Origin: Taenia hydatigena
Taxonomy: Eukaryota; Platyhelminthes; Cestoda; Cyclophyllidea; Taeniidae
Assembly (NCBI GenBank): GCA_036345935.2
Contig: JADWOT020000006.1
Location: forward strand, 2,109,493-2,173,492
Direction: 5' to 3'
DNA length: 64,000 bases
Shown here one piece after another: positions 51,921 to 61,300 of the stretch (within the stretch, counting starts at the first letter, position 1; each line of letters begins with the position of its first letter). The notes below the pieces were generated by a model. It did no database searches. It worked only from the letters and a program-made list of their open reading frames with translations, and was not told the origin of the DNA. The position numbers and the translations under genes are program-made.

Positions 51921-53132
51921 TAATAGACATAAATCGTGGGCATATTCAACAGGCAGTAGGGCTTCAGACTGCTGGCATGGCCGACCCTCCAGGCGGATGT
52001 TTGGTAAGGGAGTACATGAGTGGTCTTTTTGTCATAATCGAGAACTAGATAAGCTATTAAGGTACTGTATTAATATTAACGATATCAAATGACTTACTAT
52101 TCATTGTTGAACCGTACAGCGTTGATTTCTAGGATTTCAAAATCCTATCATTAGCTTACCGTGGAAGTGGCATAGAAAATCGCCTCCATCAAATTCGAAT
52201 CCATCATCTACAACTAGTTTGCTTTGGCCCTTACAAAGTACAAAATATACAAGACGAATCTGTTGAGGAGGGCTGGAGGGTGGTGTGATGCAAAAACTCT
52301 GTGTGGAACGCTAAACTTGCTTCGACGACTTCAATGGCAAATGTTTCCTCACTTAGAGCCGCAGCTCTACGACAAGTAGCTCGGTTGGAACTGTCCTTTA
52401 ACTGGAAAAGCGTTCATTCAGTAGTCTGCAAGACCGTTTATCTCCACTAGAACGCTAGAGTCAGTAAAAAGAAAAATTGATAATTTCTCTCAACAAAACA
52501 TTTTTAAAATTTTGATGAGCAATTGTAGATACTACTTTAAACGGGTCAGTATATGCGCATCGATTTATCTCGATAAAAAATGCATATAAAGCTGTAAATG
52601 AGTAATGAACGAAATTTGTTTCTCTAAATCCTTAAATGAGGAGCCGCGCTTCAAACCGTCGACTGATTTGCGGCCGATTGTGATGCCACTTCGGCGGATC
52701 ACCGGTGGATGGACAAGTGCGGCACCTTCCCTTCACCCTCTGTGCTAGTGACATCAACTAGGAGGATAATGCGGACTACTGAACTCCAAAAAAAAGCCAC
52801 TTTCTCTCAGGTGTTGGGATGTCACAGCCTATTCGACTATGTCTGTCTCCATCTCGAATGCGCTTTGCGAAGAGGCTGTTTGGCGGACACAATGCCAAAA
52901 AAGTGGGTGTGGCAATTTCTCCAAAAGCAGTTTTAAATTAAATGGAAGCTTTAAAAGCCTAGAACCATTTTTGGAGGAGCCATTTTAATGAAAATTAAAA
53001 CGAAATGTACTAATTCTCTAGTCTTCACATTTTTAGTAAAATACTTGTTTTTAAAATACGCATTTCAGGCACCTACTTTGGACTGTGGTATCTGTTTAAT
53101 GTTGTTATGGTCAAATTACGGAAAATGGGAAC
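51921..53132. other. No gene recognised
   Basis: This is AT-rich unique-looking DNA between the right R5 copy and the GAAT array. The 75-codon frame at 52709-52936 has no recognisable content. Confidence 0.5.
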
Positions 53133-53321
53133 GAATGAATGAATGAATGAATGAATGAATGAATGAATGAATGAATGAATGAATGAATGAATGAATGAAT
53201 GAATGAATGAATGAATGAATGAATGAATGAATGAATGAATGAATGAATGAATGAATGAATGAATGAATGAATGAATGAATGAATGAATGAATGAATGAAT
53301 GAATGAATGAATGAATGAATG
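53133..53321. repeat. GAAT tetranucleotide microsatellite, about 47 units
   Basis: The array looks perfect over about 188 bases. Because four is not a multiple of three, it reads as a repeated IHSF in all three minus-strand frames, which is not a protein. Confidence 0.97.
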
Positions 53322-53546
53322 GGGATCTGATGGGCAAATGACCCAACCGAGCATCTCAACAGCCTCCTCTACATGGTTCGCCAATTATCGTATACCTTCC
53401 AAAAATTGGCAATGCAAATAAATAGTTTATCTCTCAATGCGGAATACTTCTGCCAAAGATCTCTTATGTGAGGGAATTGGTCGTGGGAATTGCACCGACT
53501 GCTTGTCAGTGACATTTGTCATTCAAACTTTTAGCTGAGAAACAAT

Positions 53547-53568
53547 TCACACACACACACACACACAC
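53547..53568. repeat. CA dinucleotide microsatellite
   Basis: There are about eleven CA units, just before the R2 fragment at 53590. Confidence 0.9.
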
Positions 53569-53589
53569 TAACAGTAATAATTGATGCTA

Positions 53590-54060
53590 TGAAGGAATTT
53601 GAAAAGTTTATTTAGTTTTGCACTGAAAAATTGGGACAAATGAGGAAGAAGACTTCATCAACAAAAACATGGCTTGATTTGTCCACGTAATCACTATCAC
53701 CATACACAATCTATCACTTTTACTAGTGCTGCACAAGTCGCCTCCGTTAGAAGCTAGATGCAAGCTAGACCTTACTTCTACCTTCCAAATGTCGCTCCCA
53801 ATTTCGGATGTGATTGTTTGATGAATTGTCTGATGTGGAAAAGATAAGAGCCGTTGCCAAAAGAGACGTGATGCAGATACTAAGGGATGGAGAGGAGGAG
53901 GAGGAGGAGCATGAGGAATCCTATGTGGAGCCCTTTCTCTCACCCTACGGTATGGTTTGGGCTTTTCTCAAAGCATCTTTCGCGACACATGGCGTTGTGT
54001 CTTTTTTCCGGTCAATGATGCGTTGTTGGAAGAATGAGGGTAGCAGTATGAGTAGATGGA
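53590..54060 (+). repeat. Dispersed repeat R2, partial and diverged copy
   Basis: Pieces such as TCATCAACAAAAACATGGCTTG (53655), AGTGCTGCACAAGTCGCCTC (53725) and the later GAGGAGGAGGAGGAG and GGCGTTGTGTC parts follow the order seen at 23950-24380. The copy lies just downstream of the CAP gene 3' flank, on the opposite strand. Confidence 0.4.
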
Positions 54061-54857
54061 AGAGTGAGACCTGATCACCAACATTTGACTCATCCCAGCT
54101 GTCTCCAAGGAGCAAGAAGAAGTTCCTTCACTCATCTTGCATTTGTAACCGTTGCTTGGGCTTCAAGAAGTGAGGAAGTCGCGATGAGTAGTTGTGCCCA
54201 CAATGCACCATTCGCGAGCTCACTCAAAGCTGGTGCGATGGAGATTTGCGAGGAGGCAGTGCTACACACCTCGAAAGTGCTGAGTGGGCTTGGAGTAGAT
54301 TGTTTGGCGATGATATGGGAAGAGATGCCACGTCATTGCACCCTTTACATTACTGTGATGGCGGATGACCAAAGGATTGCCCATTTTTTGGCATGAGGGA
54401 GACAGTCACATGGTCAGCATGCAGGATAAACCAAACAGTTGGAAATACATGGAACCGAATGCTCGGCTCCCTTCCAACTTTCAAAGCCACAATGTTTTAA
54501 CACTGTCATCAGCAGACAGTGAAAATGGCCATTTCGACTTATGGTTAGTCTTCTTCTTCAAAACGGGTTGTTTGCCTTAAACAGTAGCTTTCCCTTATCT
54601 CAGCGTATTGTAAAAGCAAATTCACTCCATCTTATGTGTAGGTAGGTAGGTATGTCTGCAAGTACTCTAACCATTGTAAAATCACTTGTGAATTTGTCAT
54701 TCTACGTAGTCGATTGGATTGTTTGCACAATAATCACCGTCATCACTGATCAGCTTAACAAAGTGGCCAGTAGGAAGCAAGCCTTGCATCCCAACTTTCT
54801 ACTTCCTGTTACAAAGAGGGAATATTTAGTGATTTCATGGAATAGAAATCAATTTCT

Positions 54858-54863
54858 TTTATT
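54858..54863 (-). promoter_or_regulatory. Poly(A) signal AATAAA of the CAP gene
   Basis: The plus strand reads TTTATT, which is AATAAA on the coding strand, about 205 bases after the stop codon. It would give a 3' UTR of about 230 bases. The UTR includes a GT/CA-rich stretch at 54941-54962. The duplicated copy in unit A does not keep this signal at the matching place. Confidence 0.5.
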
Positions 54864-55068
54864 AGACCTGTCAAAAGCGAGTCGAGGGAGCATACCGCAG
54901 CATTCAAAATACCGTATATTTGGTGGCATTGAGCAAGGCCTTGTGTGTCTGTGTGTGTGTGTATGCTGTTGGGTAAGATGGGTTATAAATACAAGTTCAG
55001 TGAGCCACTTAAAAGGGCAGAAGAGGTGGAAGCAATAGGAAGACAAAATGAAAAAAAACCAAAGTGGA

Positions 55069-55346
55069 CTAGGTCGGTTTGGCAAGCGAAGGCGACTGAT
55101 TGGACGCACACGTGGAGGCGGTGGGGGAGAGGCGAGGAAAAGCCGCCTTTTCGGCTAGTGGAGGGTGAACGTTGTCAGTGAAGTAGGAGGCCACATTGCC
55201 GGGAGGGAAGTAGAAGCATACAACTACGATTTTTGAGGAAAGGGAATTCGATTGCTTCGCTGTTGACTCCTCGTTTCGAGATATTCGAATGGCCCGTCCC
55301 ACGCCCAGATTCCGGGAGGAGGCCCATACCATTTGTGTAAAGTTTC
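55069..55346 (-). CDS. CAP gene terminal exon: NFTQMVW signature, C-terminal tail, stop
   Basis: The exon is 278 bases from acceptor GACTGCAG to a stop at 55071-55069. It encodes NFTQMVWASSRNLGVG (CAP1 signature, with Asn where the family has His), then a loop ISRNEESTAKQSNSL that is longer than in GAPR-1, then VVVCFYFPPGNVASYF (CAP2 signature), DNVHPPLAEKA, and a tail rich in Ser, Pro and Ala (LSPTASTCASNQSPSLAKPT). There is no hydrophobic anchor. An inverted near-copy of this exon sits at about 36500-36766. Confidence 0.9.
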
Positions 55347-58300
55347 CTGCAGTCAAATTGTCAATTCATTCATCGCAGTGGGCAAAATTACTATATTTGC
55401 AAAGTGCACAACTCATTCCTCCCTCGTAACGTTGCAGTTTTGTAAACTCCTTGGAAAATTATTTTAAGATAACGATGACATGCTCGTGGGAGTGACTCTC
55501 TATGCCATTCTTATCACAGGTTATTCATCAAAATTAGCCTCATCTTCACCTTGGAATGCACATCTGCTATCACTCCGCACGCCATAATTAATTTAATGCA
55601 GAGGATGATGGAATATCCTACTTCACCCTCCACATTTCCAAGTTGCCAACTTTCGAAGTGTGTGTTAGCATCACCCATTCGCATGGTTGGCTGAGGGCCA
55701 GACCAGACAGTTAGGAATTGAAATTGGGGTGCAATAGGCGGTAGCTAGGACATGCTTGAAGTTTCCTGGCTTTCAGAGACAAAGTAGTGAATAGGGATGA
55801 AATTCGCAATTAGCTTGTGTTTATTTAAAAAGCGAATCCCAGATTATGGGTTGCAGTGGTGTTTGCTTAAAAGGATAGAATATGACCTCCCAATCTGACC
55901 CTGGAATTTCGAGGAAATTCTGCTTGTCTATGGCACACAATGTCTACTCAAGAAGAAAACTAAAAGCAGGTTCCACTTCCTTTTACTTTAACTGTAAATT
56001 AAAAAGAATTTCTCACGCATTCAGAGCATCATTTGTAAACTGTCAAAACTGACTAGCTCGAATCGGTGTTATATTTGATGTAGGACGTATTGTTCTGGCA
56101 ACAATTTTGTGCCTTGACTTACCAATACCCTGAATGCTGACTGGTTCGCGTCCATACTTGAATCGAGATGCCTCTTGGTACCAGTTGGAGACCACGTCGT
56201 TGGCTGCAATCGTCAGAGTGAAAAGGTAAAGCAGGCAGTGTGGATGGAGATAAATCTGCAAATCCGCTTTCATCCACTCATCACAATTTCACACTTATCT
56301 AGAGCTGGAATCTGACAAAAAACGAGTGGATTTTGTCCATTCACGCCCAATGTCTCACCGCGTCTACCACCAAAGTTTTGTATTTAGAAGTTAGCCATCG
56401 TGTCGTTATTTTATTGCCTTTACTATTAACACGAAGTTTGATGAAACCGTGTGTCACATATGTTTGACAGTGGCAAGTCGTAGAAAATGCCTTCAGCGAA
56501 AGCATTCTAAAATGCTGCGGAGCACCATGATTGCATTGTGAGACCCTACCTGAGAGTTCCTTTTTCTTGATCAGACAAAATTTCAAACAAAAAGGCAGGT
56601 GGTAAGGCGTTATCGCATCGCCTTGGCCAATGGGCGCAAAGGCAAGCTGTAGCACTCCGCACTACAAACAGTCACAGGTCAAAGGTTAATGCTTCACTCC
56701 TGCTTGATTGTTGCAGCTGTAAAAGTTTCAAACGATGAAACCTTTATCTAAAGACCATAACTCTCCTCCTGGCTGCTAGCTAAGTCATTCCTATCCTTGA
56801 TAATTTGCCATTGAGAGCAACCTTCAGCACCCAAAAGTAATCATTGTCTATTAATAGCTCTCTACTTATGGCCTCAATCAACCAATCGTACTGCCAAAAT
56901 ACGATCTGGTTGCTAGAATACATTTACATCTACTGTTTGACAAAAAGGCAATTTCCTTTTGCTAGTAATGCATAATGAATCCAAAAGTTCCGTGAAATAA
57001 ATAGGCTTCTAAACAATTGCAGTGCTTTTTTCGTCTTGGTACTTTCCTAATGCTTGCGCCGCATTCCTTCCTACACTTTTGTACCGTTTTAACATTGCCA
57101 TAACTCCTGCTAATTAATTTCGATTCCATCAGTAAAAAAATGATGCACATTTGTGCCTTTTTGGTGTGTGCCACCTCCACTTCCTCCTATTCTCCACCGC
57201 CTAGTCCAAACGGAGAGCGTACAGGTCTACTACACTTCAAATGACCACAGAGGATAAACTTACCTGACTCCTCCAGTTCACCGTTGGACCATCGACTGGT
57301 GATGTTCTCACCCAGACGCACTCCGTCGATGGTGAAGCCGCTGTTGGAAAGACATACCTCATCGACGAGGAAATCCGCCCACTCCTGTGCCATCGCATTC
57401 AGTCGCTGCAATCAAAGTTAGATTAAATAAAAAGCCCTCTTCTTGTGTACATGGCGATTTCCATATAATAGAGCATCAAAACCCCCACAATACAAGTATT
57501 TCGTGAATAAGGGTTGCATGGTGGGCTGTAAAGACTGGTAATTGTTAATTTGGTTGGCTTGAAGGTGCCTCATTATCAAAGTCTTCGGTGCGTTAGACCC
57601 AAAATTTGATTTAATGTTACCGACGTGGTGCAAGGGTCACGTTGAAGTCGGCAAGTTCATCCATCTTGACTATAGATTCTGTTTGAGACACCGTACGGTC
57701 CTGAACGATTTTGAATCAAGTCAGTCAGCTACATTAGGTAGGTAGCTGAGATTAATAACAGTCAGTCTTTGAAAAAACCCACATTTGCGAGGTTAGCGCA
57801 TAGCTACAACTCAAACAGCATCAGCCCGTTTGGAGTAGCGTGGCAAGCTGGAGTTACTTCGTCCCAACAAGTAACCGGTAAGATGGCAAAAGACTAAGAT
57901 TCCTGCTTGACATTTTAACTTCAACGGCGTTGTTGCTGGCACTCGCGACTGGGATTTGTTATTCCAAGTCGGCATCGTCCCTGCACCGCATGAAGACATA
58001 ATCAAACAGCTTTGATAGAAGAGGACGACTAATGCTAACATCCACACTATTCTTTGATGCTTTAAACTCAATCCGAATCAATGTGCCACAAATTAAGTAG
58101 TTTGGTTGAGAATTTTGGTTGAAGTATAGAAATGAACAAAGCATTGTGTACACGATGCGTAAATTGTCATCCTGAAAGCGTTCTTAAACCGCTTCATTAT
58201 GGACACCTCGACGGATAAATTGTGATTTTGACGAAAGCTTGAAGCAAATGGTGTGGAGATTCACTACTGACTCGTGAATACGAGGCGTAGCAGCTCCTAG

Positions 58301-61300
58301 ATCAAAAAGCACTACCAGAACTTTCCATTCAGTTAGCATATTACTTAAGAAATGAAAAAGAAATGGTGGTAGAGCTTGCCACGTGGGAATGACCGACCCA
58401 GCCTCTTTCAACAAAGAAGGTGTAGTGAAGTCAAAAAAGCCTTTTTAAAAGCAAGTGCTACGGTTAAAGTAAGGCCAAACAGCTGCCGTTTTAACCAGAC
58501 AGCACGGTGTTGTTGGCATTTCCTCCGTTCCATTCAAAATGGCAGCCAAAGTTGGCTCAATCCAACCACCGCCAGGCATGTAATCAAGGCACCAAATGAT
58601 TCCCTATTCTCTTCCGGTTGTTTCTTCGTCTTTGTTATGCTGCCTACTAAAGCGCCATATTTTCTCATTAATCGTAACTATTTTGAAGGTTAAGGATGTG
58701 AGATTTGGGTAGGACACAGAACCAACGTGCCTTTGCATCAAAAATTTACTCCAAATCGGGACAAAGACAGATTCCACAATCAAAAGTCAAAGGCCATTTT
58801 TAAAAATGAAGCTAAGAGAGCTGTTGAGTAAGGAGCCCTGATTGTTGTATCATCTGGATGGGCTCAAAGTGTGCGGAATAGATTGCACCATTGAAAGCGT
58901 CCTCGGGTGCGTCATGGCTTGAAGAGACAGCATTATTTAACACTCCGCGTATTTCACACCCACATTTTGATTTAAGGCTGCTGTTGTGCCAAGAGTAACG
59001 CAGAAGTCGGCATTTTCCACCTTTTCTGAATGCATGCTTCATTTAGAAATTAGCGAATATCTTCAAGCACTCTAACCTGGTTAATGGTTTGTGAAGTTAC
59101 GTCCAGGGCGTGGTTTTAATTAAGGGAAAGAGCTTTTTGGAATCCCTGAGACTAAGCCAGATGATTTTTTGCCTTTAAACGCACGTAAATTCACGGTAAA
59201 GCGACAAGCGACAGCAAATTACCTCCTTCAAATTTACTACTTTATGATCCCACTATCCTACTGCACCAAAGTTTCCGACTTAACATTATAAATTGACCGC
59301 TGCTGTGACTGTCACTCGCCTGTGATTGATTGTCAGAGAGTCGACATCGCTCATTCATCACCTGAAGCTAGTCTCAAGTAAATGTGAAGGAAATTATCTA
59401 AAAGTTGCTGGTCATTTCATTATCCCTTGCTTTGCAACCACCCACCGAATGAAGAAACCATGAATCAGTATTTTTGGTTACTTTGCCCAGTATTTCAAGT
59501 AAAATGACGGGTGTGGACAAAGCGCTGATTACACGAAGGTCTCATTAACAAATCACCTATATGTGTAATCTTTCATTGTGGACGTGTTTTTGAAATGCTT
59601 TGAACATCTCGACGCACCAGTGTCTACTACCCTGAGAGTGGAGCGAACAGGAGAGACGTGTGACGTAGAGCTACAATAATTACGGTGTGTAGTAATTCCT
59701 GCCGTCAAATTAACTACTGCAACCCGCACCAATTCACTCATCACTTTATTTAGGTGATGGATAAGAAATGATGGCCTCTCTCAGCCTGCTTAAAGAGTGC
59801 CATACCTTAGAACAGACAGGCTCAACCACTAGAACAAGGCGTTCGCCCTCTCAACAGGAACCTGAGAAGTATACTGAGGCCAAAACAAGCATTTCCAAGC
59901 GTAAGTGCCGGGTCCGTAATAACACCACACTACTGCCATACCGAGTGGACAGCTCTGTCTTTGTGTGTTGCAGTTCACTTTATTCAAAGTGACAGCCTCA
60001 GTCGGCGCATCTCCACCACACTACCAGGCATGTGGTCAGGGCATCAAAGGAAAGGCTATTTTGCTTCCAATAGCTACTTCATCTTTGCTATGTTAGCTAC
60101 TAAATCGCTACATTTTTTCTCATTAATCATGGTTATTTCAAGAGCTGAGGATGTGGGATTTGGGCAGCGTGTGGATTGACTTTACTTTACTCCAACTTGT
60201 GGTCAAAGCTTGCAAGCTGTTTCAAGCAAAAATAATGGCTAATCAAGTTTTTTAAAAACGCTGCAATAGTGAATGAAGGCAGGCAAACATTTGGGTGACT
60301 AGACACACTGTGATTGTCGGGTCACCCGCTTGGATGGGTTCCAAGTGCGGGGACAACAATGACTCACGCCACTGAGAACGAGGTCGGGTGCTCCGTGGAC
60401 TCGTCTGTATCGGTTGTGAACTTTGAGCATGTCCTCAGAGAATTCCAGCGGCGACTGCTTTGATGGTAGCTAAAATGAATTTGAAGGCAAAGAAGAAGCG
60501 AATCAAGTGCCCATTGGCATGGTCCGATGTGGAGCTCTTAAAAAGAGGCGTCCGTATTTTGATGCGAAACAAAGTGCAATTTTGTGCGAGATTTATCATC
60601 CTGACTGAAATGGTTGTAGATTGTATCAGAAGGAAAACAATTTCCTGTTGTACGCTTTTTGTGAATGGAAGCAGCACGTGTGATTGGTATGGAGATAGGC
60701 CCCGTGTTGAGCTTACTGAATGCCAGCAATCTCGTCAGTCAATCATTCATGTCTGGACGAGTGACAAGAGGAGCCAAGTGTCAACGCGAAGACACGGATC
60801 CACAACCTCGACTCCACTCTACCATCGAGCACAGGTCTTCATTGCTCTTTGCATTTGAGGAGGGAATTTCATTACTGACCATCTACTTGTGGTCTCAAAG
60901 TGGCCGTTTGCGTAACCTCCCAGCATTGCTCTGCTCCGCAACTCCAAATCATCTAAACTATGGCACCGTGCAAAGATGTCCTGACGAATGCGCCTCAAAA
61001 TCTCAAAGCGTCAATGTGATGATGCAAAAAAAGCCTTATGCCAAAATGAGATTTTGTTTTTTTTCACTTTTTTTGGTTTAGAAATGTGGGTGTACGTCTA
61101 TCAGGTGTTGAGCAGATAAACATCAGAGTCTAGCAATTTGAGGAAAAAAGTGACAAAATTAAGCCCACATTTGTGTGAGACAGTTGTTTTCCATTTTAGA
61201 GTTATTAATTTTGTCTCTCTCAAGCACAAATCAACCTGAGGATTTTTCTGGTGATATTTAGGGCAGTGCGTTGCAATGACTGGTTGTAATTTGTCACGAC

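Noticed and set aside
53073..53384. Repeated IHSF protein in three frames, or a CRISPR-like array
   Set aside because: It is a simple GAAT microsatellite with no spacers and no protein content.
57620..57710. A possible minus-strand exon (DRTVSQTESIVKMDELAD...) with acceptor-like and donor-like ends between the HNRYR and GEN exons
   Set aside because: Its phase (0 in, 2 out) would break the frame of the next exon, and the HNRYR exon joins the GEN exon directly in phase 0 at the expected place in the domain.
60460..60858. 132-codon plus-strand frame
   Set aside because: It is antisense to the HNRYR exon of the CAP gene and unlike any known protein.
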